Source: Geobacter sp.
Lineage (GTDB): Bacteria > Desulfobacterota > Desulfuromonadia > Geobacterales > DSM-12255
Direction: 5' to 3'
Assembly: GCA_012026855.1 (NCBI GenBank)
Contig: VEOV01000324.1
Span: forward strand, 1 to 10,826
Length of the DNA: 10,826 nt
Shown: one piece after another, positions 1 to 8,029 of the stretch
Position numbering within the stretch: the first letter of the stretch is position 1
How the letters are laid out: the number at the start of each line of letters is the position of its first letter
Position numbers and translations under genes: made by a program
The notes under the pieces: model-generated
Database searches by the model: none
Seen by the model: only the letters and a program-made list of their open reading frames with translations
What the model was told of the DNA's origin: nothing

Positions 1-61
1 ATTAAAAACGAGATGCTGATTTTTATTACACCGAAAATAATGAATTAGGGAGCGGGTTTAA

Positions 62-472
62 ATGACAATAAAGAATATAGTAAAAACAGTAATCGTTTCC
101 ATTGCTCTTTTGGTTAGTGCCGGCTGTGGATCGAATGGCAACACCAATGGCACATTGACCTTGTCCCCTTCCGTAACGTCAGCCGCTGGATTTGCAGTCC
201 TGCAGGCCACTGTTGTAGTTTCACCAGGCCGGGCAGGCAGCGCGCTCACCGGAATACCTGTTAACATAACTGCGGTACAGTCAGGCAAAGATGGCACCGG
301 TACTTTGGTTACTGATCCTGCAGTGTCCTCAGGAACTCTCAAAACAGATTTAACCGGCAAGGTGGTCTGGACACAAAGTTTTCCAATAAAAACATATGCT
401 ACAACAATTTTAATAACTGCCAGCTCCGATGGCCTTTCTAGAACAGAAATCGCGGCTGTTGCAGCATTGTAA
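62..472 (+). CDS. Small lipoprotein with one bacterial Ig-like domain
   Basis: The 136-residue product starts with a lipoprotein signal: basic residues (K4, K8), a hydrophobic stretch from about 10 to 20, and a lipobox VSAGC with the lipidated cysteine at C22. Glycine follows the cysteine, so nothing suggests inner-membrane retention. Residues 30-136 are Ser/Thr/Val-rich beta sequence. The order of a mid-domain 'GIPVNITA', then 'GTL', then 'TDLTGKV', then a 'TILITASS' strand near the end resembles a single Big-1/invasin-type Ig-like domain; this is a resemblance judged by eye. The ATG at 62 is preceded by a purine-rich GGGAGC. It lies 65 bp upstream of the large secreted protein on the same strand with no terminator visible between them, so they may be cotranscribed. 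It is probably a surface or periplasmic accessory protein; the specific function is unknown. Confidence 0.75.
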   Translation: MTIKNIVKTVIVSIALLVSAGCGSNGNTNGTLTLSPSVTSAAGFAVLQATVVVSPGRAGSALTGIPVNITAVQSGKDGTGTLVTDPAVSSGTLKTDLTGKVVWTQSFPIKTYATTILITASSDGLSRTEIAAVAAL

Positions 473-537
473 AATTATTTGGCAGTTGATTAGTATGTCG
501 CAGGCATTTTCCAGGTAAAACAGTACGAGGTATTCAG

Positions 538-3500
538 ATGCGAAATCAATGCAGATCAAACTCAGGGCTAATGAGTATATTGAGCAGCCTTATCATTATC
601 TTCCTGCTTGCACTTTCAGGCTGTTCTGGTGGTGGCGACGGGAGCAAGAAACTTGCACCAGGAGCAAAAGTAGCTGCCAAGCTTGTCGGCGGAGAGATCC
701 AGATTTCCGTCGCCAGTGAAGATCAGCAGAATCCTCAAGTCATCTACATGTTGGATAAAAAACTCTATTTTGTCGTCTGGGAGGATTGGCGTAATCGTAC
801 AAAGACAACATCCGATTTCCCGGCAGATAACAGCAAGCTGTCAGGTGCCGATATCTGGGGGAAGTTTGTTAACCCCGATGGAAGTGGCTGCGGTGCTGAA
901 TTTCAGTTAACAGGAACAGCTGCCAACGGTTTGGCCGGTAACCAGACTCTTCCGCAGGTCGCCTACAGACCCGGCGGAAAACTGGTGGTTACCTGGCAGG
1001 ACACTGAAGGCAATGCATCATCAGGTTATGTAAAATATGCATCGATAACAGGTGTGCCCTCCTATGACACTTCGGCCAACACATGCAGTGCACCTGCAGT
1101 AGTTGTCTCTGCACCGGTTGCTGTCGGTTTCACCGGCACCAAAGATTACTTGAAAGCTCCCAATGGCTCCAAGACTGAATCTGCTGTTTTTCTGAATCAT
1201 AGTAGTTTAGCTGCTACATCAGTAACGTTAGGAGCAAGTTTCAAACCCATAGTCTTAGGGACTGTCACTGTTAAACGCAGCCCATCAACGCCTGCTTCTC
1301 CCGTTTTGGCGCAGGATGTGGGTGATGGGACTCTGGCTGGTTATTTGAAGGGGACTGTGAATTACAAGACGGGTCTTATTTCAGTTACTTGGGATGCTGC
1401 TGCAGGAAATCACGACTTCCCACTCGACGTATCCTATGATTACTATATAGCAACTCCTGGCAACAGCGTGCATAAGTTACAATCGAGAAAAAATCCGAAA
1501 ATCGTCTACGATCCTGTAAGGGATGAATTCTGGCTGGGATGGGTTGAGTCTCTGACAAGTAACAGCTATTTTTCAACCTTGTGTTGGGGGGTTCCTTTCA
1601 CCGGATCTTCCGGAGACAACAGCTTCCCTGGGTACTTAAGGCTTAAAGGGACCGATTTATCAAAGCAAACGAACGCCCTGGGCAATGCCGAAGCTGATCT
1701 AATTCGCAACTTTATGACCACAACGGGTCGCATGTTTGAAAGAAGTGAAACGGCAACAGAAATTACTGAAAAATATGAATTTTTTACTTCATTTAACAAT
1801 CCTGCCCTTGCCATTGACAGTACGTCGCCGGAAGCTCTTTTTGTCTGGGAGGGTGTTAGCAATACAGCTACTATTAAATGCACACTAGACCCTACAAAAG
1901 GGTTGGTGACTGGTGAATTTACAGTCGGTAATAGAGATGATGGTAAAGTTCATGTCTATGGGGTTTTTGACAAGCAGTTTTTAGCAACATCAGCGCAATC
2001 TACTCGCATTGATAGTCTAGAAAATGCTGAAACTGCCACAAATCCGTCTCTTGCTTTTGACGACTCCAGTTCACCCCATAAATTCCTGGTTGCCTGGGAA
2101 GATATGCGGGACGGCCCGAATACCAAGGTTTACGGCCAGCTGATCAACTCTGGCGGTGGTCTGTATAATAGCAACAGAATTTTATCGTTCCAGGACAGCG
2201 CAGGGACTGGCAGCAATGACTTGATTATTACCAACTCTCGCCAGACGAAGCCCTTTGTAAGTTATGATGCAGTGAATCAGCGCTATTTTGTCATGTGGCA
2301 GGATGAGAGAAACAGTACGACCTCTGCCGCGAACATTGACCTTTACGGGCAGTTTGTCAACCCGGAGGGGTCACTTAGCGGCACCAACTACGCTATCTCA
2401 TCTGCTTCCAGCAACCAGTTGGCGCCATCAATTGCCTACGATCCTTACTTCAAGCAGTTCCTGGCTGTCTGGAAGGATGCACGTAATATAACTTCCGGTA
2501 CAACAGCTTCCGATATATACGGACAGCGGTTTTCCATCGGCCAGCCCCAGTTGACCATACTGACAGCCACAACGCCACCAGTCCAGCTGATTCCGGCGGT
2601 CATTGATTTTGGCGCGGTCCAGACAGGCACCACAGTTACAAAGAATATTGTTGTGAAAAATACCGGTGATGTCACCCTGAATGTTGACGCAATAACCGCA
2701 CTGCCTGCCAACCCGTTCACAGTTGCACCGACTAACAAGGCAGTGTTAGCCCCTGGTGCATCTACTAACTATGCCATTACCTATGTGCCGACATCTTCTG
2801 GTAGTTACAACAGTTCTTTTACGCTTACCTCTGACGGTGGCAGTGCGACTATTGCACTAAGCGCCTCCGGGGTTGGCTCCAATACGCTTGCCATTACTTC
2901 GCCGAGCTCTTCCGCCCTGCCTGATGCCAGCAACAGCGGCGCATATAGTGTACAGATGGTAGCAGCCGGAGGGTTCACTCCTTTTGCCTGGAGCGCAACC
3001 GGCCTACCGGCTGCCCTGTCGATTAACCCGACAACCGGCTTGATATCAGGTACAAGCCCTGCACTAGGCACTTATAATGTTGCTGTTACAGTTGCAGACG
3101 GCAGTTCTACTCCGGTTCAGGTAACGCGCAACTATACCTTGCGAGTCGGATCAATTTCTATTGACACTGTCGCGTTAAGTGCCTGGACACTCGGCGTGGA
3201 TTACTCAGGCTCCCAGGTGAATTCCCTGACGGCTACAGGTGGCGCTCCTGGTTCTGTTGGCTGGCTGATTCTCACCGGTGCTGGTCACGCTTCTCCGCCT
3301 CCCGGCATTACCATTAACCCGACCACAGGTGCTTTTAGCGGGTCTGCCACAGCCAGCGGTCAGTATTCCTTTGACGTTCAGGTCACTGACAGTGCTAGTC
3401 AAAAGGCCCAGTCCAATGTATCCATCACCATCAATCCGGTGCCTGTCATTGCAACCACCAGTCTTCCTGTCGGTGTCGTCGGCTACCCCTACTCTCAAAC

Positions 3501-4776
3501 AGTAGCCATTAATGGCGGAACATTGCCGATAAACTGGGCAATCATCGGTGGCGCTCTGCCGGCTGGACTCAGTTTCAATACAGCCACCGGTGTAATCAGT
3601 GGTACGCCTACGAGTAATAACGACTATACACCCACTTTTTCAGTGGTCGATTTTGCTGGCGTGCAGGCAACAAGGCAACTAACCTTGACAATCAACCCAT
3701 CTCTGGATATTGCCACGCCGACGACCGGAGGTAACAAGCCAGGCGATGGTGTTGTCGGCACTGCCTATTCATTTACCATGTTAACCAATGGCGGCGGTAT
3801 TGCCCCTTACACATGGGCTTTGAAAACCGGGGTGCTGCCAACAGGCTTGTCACTGGATCCTAACAGTGGGGTTATCTCCGGTAAGCCTACAGCAGCAGGC
3901 AGTTTTACCGGTGTTATTTCAGTGACTGACCAGAATGGCATCACCGTTCAGAAAACATACACAATCAATGTAACTGACCCGACCGGCCAGGCGACCACAC
4001 TGAATGTCACCCTTACCAACGGCTCCGGTGCCATGACATCATCCAGTGCTGTCAGTACTACTCTTTTGACTGGTGTGCCGTCGACCTTCTCCCCCAGCAG
4101 TGCCGTGCAGTTCAGGAGTGATGGCGTTACTGCCGCTGACACTCTTACCTTTGCGGTGACTTTCCCCACATTGCCCACTGCTCCCGTTTACCAGATTGTT
4201 TCGGGGGGGAACTGGATCACACTGACGCCTGACAGCACTTCAGGAACAACAGTAACTTTCAAAATCAAGGACAGTGTTTCTGCAGCTGATACTGCCCCTC
4301 TGGCGCTAAGGGACAGTAATACAACCTCTACAACAATCGAGAGTATTCTGGTTGTCGGTACTGCTGTCACTGGTGGTACCGGCGGTACCGGCGGTACTGG
4401 TGGCACTGGTGGTACCGTGCCGCAGCCCCCTTCAGGTGGTGGCGGTGGCGGCGGCTGCTTCATTGCCACGGCCGCCTATGGCAGTTATCTCGATCCCCAC
4501 GTCATGGTGCTGCGTCATTTCCGTGATGATGTGCTGCTGCAAAGCGCTGCCGGCACGGCATTCGTCAAGTTCTATTACACCTACAGCCCACCGGTCGCTG
4601 ACTTTATCCGTGAGCATCCGTTGCTGAGAATCCTGACCAGATTGCTGCTCACACCTTTAATCGTTATCGTCAAATTCCCGGCAACCATACCCTGCTTGCT
4701 GTTTACCGGGTTAGTGCTGACGTGGCGTCGGCTTAAACATAATTATTTGCGTAAATCACTCTGCAGGCAGAGCTAG
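538..4776 (+). CDS. Large secreted multidomain protein: lipobox, propeller-like repeats, putative Ig repeats, CFI-box C-terminus
   Basis: The 1412-residue product is an exported surface protein. The N-terminus has a hydrophobic segment (about 14-26) and a lipobox LSGC with C29. A GAGG Shine-Dalgarno 8 nt upstream supports the ATG at 538; an internal Met12 would keep the signal. Seven repeats of the type P-x-hAYD...hVWxDxRN occur with Trp near 81, 153, 335, 437, 520, 587 and 645, suggesting a beta-propeller. Residues 682-780 resemble an ASH/choice-of-anchor-D domain ('DFGAVQTG', 'KNTGDVTL'). Four putative-Ig repeats follow (about 781-870, 871-966, 967-1053, 1054-1145), each with 'INPTTGxxSG'-like cores. 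Residues 1150-1278 resemble a choice-of-anchor-U domain. Five Gly-Gly-Thr units (1279-1293) and seven glycines (1300-1306) lead to CFIATAAYGS (1307-1316), then two hydrophobic stretches and a basic end. Role in adhesion or matrix is inferred. Parts are AT-rich compared with the following operon. Confidence 0.9.
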   Translation: MRNQCRSNSGLMSILSSLIIIFLLALSGCSGGGDGSKKLAPGAKVAAKLVGGEIQISVASEDQQNPQVIYMLDKKLYFVVWEDWRNRTKTTSDFPADNSKLSGADIWGKFVNPDGSGCGAEFQLTGTAANGLAGNQTLPQVAYRPGGKLVVTWQDTEGNASSGYVKYASITGVPSYDTSANTCSAPAVVVSAPVAVGFTGTKDYLKAPNGSKTESAVFLNHSSLAATSVTLGASFKPIVLGTVTVKRSPSTPASPVLAQDVGDGTLAGYLKGTVNYKTGLISVTWDAAAGNHDFPLDVSYDYYIATPGNSVHKLQSRKNPKIVYDPVRDEFWLGWVESLTSNSYFSTLCWGVPFTGSSGDNSFPGYLRLKGTDLSKQTNALGNAEADLIRNFMTTTGRMFERSETATEITEKYEFFTSFNNPALAIDSTSPEALFVWEGVSNTATIKCTLDPTKGLVTGEFTVGNRDDGKVHVYGVFDKQFLATSAQSTRIDSLENAETATNPSLAFDDSSSPHKFLVAWEDMRDGPNTKVYGQLINSGGGLYNSNRILSFQDSAGTGSNDLIITNSRQTKPFVSYDAVNQRYFVMWQDERNSTTSAANIDLYGQFVNPEGSLSGTNYAISSASSNQLAPSIAYDPYFKQFLAVWKDARNITSGTTASDIYGQRFSIGQPQLTILTATTPPVQLIPAVIDFGAVQTGTTVTKNIVVKNTGDVTLNVDAITALPANPFTVAPTNKAVLAPGASTNYAITYVPTSSGSYNSSFTLTSDGGSATIALSASGVGSNTLAITSPSSSALPDASNSGAYSVQMVAAGGFTPFAWSATGLPAALSINPTTGLISGTSPALGTYNVAVTVADGSSTPVQVTRNYTLRVGSISIDTVALSAWTLGVDYSGSQVNSLTATGGAPGSVGWLILTGAGHASPPPGITINPTTGAFSGSATASGQYSFDVQVTDSASQKAQSNVSITINPVPVIATTSLPVGVVGYPYSQTVAINGGTLPINWAIIGGALPAGLSFNTATGVISGTPTSNNDYTPTFSVVDFAGVQATRQLTLTINPSLDIATPTTGGNKPGDGVVGTAYSFTMLTNGGGIAPYTWALKTGVLPTGLSLDPNSGVISGKPTAAGSFTGVISVTDQNGITVQKTYTINVTDPTGQATTLNVTLTNGSGAMTSSSAVSTTLLTGVPSTFSPSSAVQFRSDGVTAADTLTFAVTFPTLPTAPVYQIVSGGNWITLTPDSTSGTTVTFKIKDSVSAADTAPLALRDSNTTSTTIESILVVGTAVTGGTGGTGGTGGTGGTVPQPPSGGGGGGGCFIATAAYGSYLDPHVMVLRHFRDDVLLQSAAGTAFVKFYYTYSPPVADFIREHPLLRILTRLLLTPLIVIVKFPATIPCLLFTGLVLTWRRLKHNYLRKSLCRQS
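4372..4416 (+). repeat. Five tandem 9-bp units encoding Gly-Gly-Thr
   Basis: Five consecutive 9-bp units of the form GGYGGYACY encode (Gly-Gly-Thr)x5 inside the large secreted protein, directly before a VPQPPS spacer and a run of seven glycines. The copies differ at third codon positions, so the amino acid repeat is kept while the DNA has diverged. It acts as a flexible linker ahead of the CFI-box tail. Copy number could vary between strains by slippage. Confidence 0.85.
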
Positions 4777-4801
4777 TGGCCTGAAGCCAGTCTGAAATGG
4801 T

Positions 4802-4828
4802 AAAATGCCAGGGTCTCCCTGGCATTTT
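4802..4828 (+). terminator. Perfect 12-bp hairpin between the large secreted protein and aroC
   Basis: AAAATGCCAGGG (4802-4813), a TCT loop and CCCTGGCATTTT (4817-4828) form a perfect inverted repeat. The A/T-flanked, GC-cored shape is that of an intrinsic terminator and is symmetric, so it could work in both directions. It starts 26 nt after the stop of the upstream gene. The T run after the stem is only the four Ts of the arm itself, so efficiency is uncertain. Confidence 0.75.
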
Positions 4829-4836
4829 CGTACTAA

Positions 4837-4841
4837 AAGGA
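4837..4841 (+). promoter_or_regulatory. Ribosome binding site that decides the aroC start
   Basis: AAGGA lies 6 nt before the ATG at 4848. The longer reading frame from an ATG at 4797 has no Shine-Dalgarno, and its 17 extra codons read through the terminator hairpin at 4802-4828. Confidence 0.7.
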
Positions 4842-4847
4842 AATGCA

Positions 4848-6011
4848 ATGCTACGTTATCTGACAGCAGGCGAGTCCCATGGACCGCAGCTTACGGCAAT
4901 AATTGAAGGTGTTCCGGCCGGTCTGAAGGTTTCTGCCGGGGCAATCAACCGTGATCTTGGCAGGCGGCAGTGCGGCTATGGCCGCGGCGGCAGAATGCTC
5001 ATCGAGAAGGATCAGGTCAACATTCTTTCCGGCGTCCGCTGGGGAGAGACCCTCGGCTCGCCGGTGACGCTGGCGGTCGTCAATCGCGACTGGGAGAACT
5101 GGGAGAGCAGGATGTCCCCCGATCCCGCCTGCTACGATGAAAGTATCCGTGTTACCAGACCCCGTCCGGGTCATGCCGATCTTACCGGGGCACTCAAGTA
5201 CAACCAGCGCGATGTGCGCAATATCCTGGAGCGTTCCAGTGCCAGGGAGACAGCTGTGCGTGTGGCTGTGGGTGCGGTTGCCAAAGCGCTGCTGGCGGAG
5301 TTCGGCATCAGCATCTGCGGTTTCGTTACAGAGCTTGGCGGCATCAAGGCAAAACGGCCCGACTTGCCAAATGCCGAGTTGGCTGCGCGTCTTGCCGAAT
5401 CTGAGCTGTTTACCTGCGATCCGGATGCGGACATTGCCATGAAGAAGCATATCGACCTGATGAAGCAGAACGGGGACTCGGTCGGCGGGGTGGTCGAAGT
5501 TAATGTCAGCGGCGTGCCGGCAGGCCTTGGCAGTTACGTTCAGTGGGACAGAAAGCTGGATGCCAGACTGGCAATGGCGCTGGTAAGCATTCAGGCAATC
5601 AAGGGGGTGGAGTTCGGGACCGGTTTTGCCGCTGCCGCTACGCCCGGTTCCCAGGTGCATGATGAAATAGTCTATGACACTGCTGCATCGACTTTCAAGC
5701 GGACGACAAATCGCGCCGGCGGCATCGAAGGGGGCATGAGCAACGGCGAGGATATTGTCGTCAGGGCGGCCATGAAGCCGATACCTACGCTGTACAAACC
5801 GCTCAGGACGGTGGACATCGATAGCAAGAGTGTCATCGAGGCTACGGTTGAGCGATCGGATGTCTGTGCCGTTCCGGCTGCGGCAGTGGTTGCCGAGGCA
5901 GTCGTTGCCATTGAAATTGCCAATGCTTTTCTTGAGAAATTCGGTGGCGACAGCATTGCCGAGATTCGCAGGAATTACGAGAGCTACATGGCTTATCTCA
6001 AGGGGTTTTAG
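4848..6011 (+). CDS. aroC: Chorismate synthase
   Basis: This FMN-dependent enzyme converts 5-enolpyruvylshikimate-3-phosphate to chorismate, the last step of the shikimate pathway, in the cytoplasm. The product is 387 residues from the ATG at 4848, within the family's usual 360-400. Visible signatures are GESHG (8-12, with the catalytic-type His11), GYGRGGRM (43-50), RPRPGHAD (104-111, with the second conserved His109), QNGDSVGG (207-214), GGIEGGMSNGED (291-302) and RSDVCAVPAAAVV (336-348). The start at 4848 is chosen because homologues begin with a short MLRYLTAGESHG-like end and a good Shine-Dalgarno lies there; an in-frame ATG at 4797 would encode the upstream terminator hairpin. It is the first gene of the operon, and its TAG stop shares one base with the aroB GTG start. 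No promoter could be assigned in the short gap. Confidence 0.97.
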   Translation: MLRYLTAGESHGPQLTAIIEGVPAGLKVSAGAINRDLGRRQCGYGRGGRMLIEKDQVNILSGVRWGETLGSPVTLAVVNRDWENWESRMSPDPACYDESIRVTRPRPGHADLTGALKYNQRDVRNILERSSARETAVRVAVGAVAKALLAEFGISICGFVTELGGIKAKRPDLPNAELAARLAESELFTCDPDADIAMKKHIDLMKQNGDSVGGVVEVNVSGVPAGLGSYVQWDRKLDARLAMALVSIQAIKGVEFGTGFAAAATPGSQVHDEIVYDTAASTFKRTTNRAGGIEGGMSNGEDIVVRAAMKPIPTLYKPLRTVDIDSKSVIEATVERSDVCAVPAAAVVAEAVVAIEIANAFLEKFGGDSIAEIRRNYESYMAYLKGF

Positions 6012-7093
6012 TGGAAAAGCTGCTCGTTGGCCTGGGAGACAGGTCCTACAACATATATATCGCTGCCGGGATTTTAGGCGAGCTTGGCAGGCTGTGCCGC
6101 GAAACCGGCTTGAAAGGGCGGGCTGCGGTAATTACCAACCCTGTTGTTTCTGCTCTGTATCTTGATACGGTGCGGGCTTCACTGGCTGCGGCCGGTTATG
6201 AGCTGTTGGTGATCGAAATCCCCGATGGCGAGGAGCACAAGAATTCTGCAACCCTGGAGCTTATTTACGATGGGCTGATTTCTTCCGGTATGGATCGCGG
6301 CGCCTTCATTGTGGCCCTTGGTGGCGGTGTCGTCGGTGATATGGCAGGTTATGCCGCTGCTACCTTTCTGCGCGGCATCCCTTTCGTCCAGGTCCCCACC
6401 ACACTGCTTTCCCAGGTAGACAGCAGCGTAGGGGGGAAGACCGGCATCAATCACCGCCTCGGCAAAAACCTGATCGGAGCCTTTTATCAGCCCCGTTTCG
6501 TGCTTGCTGACCTCGCCACTCTGGATACGCTGCCTGAGAGGGAGTACTTGTGCGGCCTTGCAGAAGCGCTCAAATACGGAGTTGTTCTCGACAAGGAACT
6601 TTTCAGGTTTTTCGAAAGTTCGGTTGCCGAGCTTAAAGCCCGTGACAAGGGCGCCTTGCAGCATGTGGTAGCTGCCTCCTGCAGGATAAAGGGGGATGTG
6701 GTTGAGCGCGATGAAAGGGAAGGGGGCCTGCGGGCTGTCCTTAATTACGGCCATACCATTGGCCATGCAGTTGAAACTCTTTCCGGTTATGGCCGGGTGC
6801 GGCATGGCGAAGCGGTGGCGATCGGCATGGCACAGATAGCAGCTCTTTCCGTGCTGCACGGTTTTTCTTCCCCAGAGGCAAGGGACAGGATTGTCGACCT
6901 GTTGACAAAAGTCGGACTGCCGACTGATTTGCCGCTGTTCTCTGCCAATGAGTACGTTGAAATAATCGCCCATGACAAGAAAAAGCGTGACGACGGGGTG
7001 AATTTCATCTTTAATTGCGGAATCGGTGACTTCGTCATTGAAAAGGTGTCAGATCTGCGTGCCCTGATGCTTGAATGTGGCATTAAGGGCTGA
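6011..7093 (+). CDS. aroB: 3-dehydroquinate synthase
   Basis: This enzyme cyclises DAHP to 3-dehydroquinate, the second step of the shikimate pathway, using NAD+ and a divalent metal. The product is 360 residues, typical for the family. The nucleotide-binding GGGVVGDMAG (104-113) and the segment from PTTLLSQVDSSVGGKTGIN (129-147) to GKNLIGAFYQP (151-161) are intact. The metal ligands match the E. coli pattern: E185 in LAEALKYG, H248 in NYGHTIGHA and H265 in RHGEAVAIGM. The start is a GTG overlapping the aroC stop as TAGTG, with AAGGGG 5 nt upstream, so translation is probably coupled to aroC. Twelve nt separate its stop from the next probable start. No broken motif is seen. Confidence 0.97.
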   Translation: MEKLLVGLGDRSYNIYIAAGILGELGRLCRETGLKGRAAVITNPVVSALYLDTVRASLAAAGYELLVIEIPDGEEHKNSATLELIYDGLISSGMDRGAFIVALGGGVVGDMAGYAAATFLRGIPFVQVPTTLLSQVDSSVGGKTGINHRLGKNLIGAFYQPRFVLADLATLDTLPEREYLCGLAEALKYGVVLDKELFRFFESSVAELKARDKGALQHVVAASCRIKGDVVERDEREGGLRAVLNYGHTIGHAVETLSGYGRVRHGEAVAIGMAQIAALSVLHGFSSPEARDRIVDLLTKVGLPTDLPLFSANEYVEIIAHDKKKRDDGVNFIFNCGIGDFVIEKVSDLRALMLECGIKG

Positions 7094-7094
7094 G

Positions 7095-7099
7095 AGGAG
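7095..7099 (+). promoter_or_regulatory. Ribosome binding site that decides the TPR-protein start
   Basis: AGGAG abuts the ATG at 7100 with no spacing, but stands 6 nt from the in-frame ATG at 7106. The later ATG is therefore the more probable initiation codon; the difference is two residues. Confidence 0.6.
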
Positions 7100-7105
7100 A
7101 TGGTG

Positions 7106-8029
7106 ATGATATCTGAAACAGCAGCTTTATGGGCAACGGCCAGGAAATTTGAGGACATCCTCAGACGTGATCCTGCCGCATACAGTTTTGCTCCACTTGC
7201 TGACATCTACCGGTCACTTGGATTAGTCGAAGATGCGGTCAGCACTGCCAGGAAAGGGGTTGCACTGCACCCTGACTTTGCTGCCGGCCAGATGGCACTG
7301 GCCAAAGCCTCTCTGGAAAGCTCCTTTATGGATGAGGCAAAACGTGCCCTGGAGACAGTTGTCCGGATAACGCCGGAAAACCTGGAGGCACAGCGGCTGC
7401 TTGCCGACCTTTATACCGCTGCTGGTGATGAGGCTGCTGCAATTCGCTGTCTCTCCATTATCAGCACTCTTGAAGTTGATGTTCAGGAGAGTGCGCCGCT
7501 CCAGGCAGCTGAAGCAGCTGAACTTATCGAAGATATTCCTGAAACTGATATCCTTGAGCTGACGGATGATCTTGTTGAAGACGACGCGACTGCTGAATCA
7601 GCCCCTTTTGCGGCACTGCCGGACAGACCTTCTCTGGGAGAGTTCCAGGCAAGGCCGGTTCCCTACATGCTGGGCGATCCGCCGCAGCAAACCACGCAGA
7701 AGGAAGAGCCGCCGGCTGATGAGCCCTCGCAGGCCGCCGCTCCGGTCAGTTCGGCCACCATCGCAGAGCTCTACATCAGCCAGGGATTTACGGAAAAAGG
7801 GGCTGATATCTACCGGGAGCTGTTGCGCTCGGAGCCCGGCAATCAAACATACATCAACAGGCTTGCCGAGATAACTCCTGCTCCTGCAGAAGAGCCGGAG
7901 CCGGCTCCTGCCGCGACTTTTGCAGCCCAGGAAGAGCCGCAACCACCAGCAGCGTCTCTGCAGGAAAAACTTAACAGCTGGCTCGGAAATATCGGGAGGG
8001 TGAAAGAATGTCGTACAAAGAGTCTCTGA
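7106..8029 (+). CDS. Tetratricopeptide repeat protein with acidic, proline-rich linker
   Basis: The product has 307 residues from ATG 7106 (309 from 7100). No signal peptide or membrane span is seen, so it is probably cytoplasmic. Three consecutive TPR units cover about 24-125, with the usual alternation of small and large residues (for example 'LADIYRSLGLVEDAV' and 'LADLYTAAGDEAAAI'). A low-complexity linker (126-215) is rich in Glu, Asp, Ala and Pro. A fourth TPR-like unit follows (216-256, 'IAELYISQGFTEKGADIY'), then a Pro/Ala/Glu tail and a short helix (284-297). TPRs bind other proteins; the partner is not known. It overlaps the roadblock gene by 22 nt, and the two are inferred to be translationally coupled and possibly to interact. 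Its place among aro genes does not by itself indicate a role in aromatic biosynthesis. Confidence 0.88.
   Translation: MISETAALWATARKFEDILRRDPAAYSFAPLADIYRSLGLVEDAVSTARKGVALHPDFAAGQMALAKASLESSFMDEAKRALETVVRITPENLEAQRLLADLYTAAGDEAAAIRCLSIISTLEVDVQESAPLQAAEAAELIEDIPETDILELTDDLVEDDATAESAPFAALPDRPSLGEFQARPVPYMLGDPPQQTTQKEEPPADEPSQAAAPVSSATIAELYISQGFTEKGADIYRELLRSEPGNQTYINRLAEITPAPAEEPEPAPAATFAAQEEPQPPAASLQEKLNSWLGNIGRVKECRTKSL

Noticed and set aside
1..61. Promoter upstream of the first lipoprotein gene
   Set aside because: The stretch is AT-rich, so many weak -10-like hexamers occur; none has a convincing -35 partner.
4372..4416. CRISPR-like or mobile repeat
   Set aside because: The units are 9 bp, contiguous and in frame; they encode a Gly-Gly-Thr linker.
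4851..5660. 269-residue open frame on the minus strand
   Set aside because: It lies wholly inside aroC, whose motifs are intact on the + strand; its sequence has no recognisable domain and it reflects the codon bias of the sense gene.
6179..6973. 264-residue open frame on the minus strand
   Set aside because: It is antisense to aroB, with no domain or ribosome binding site of note.
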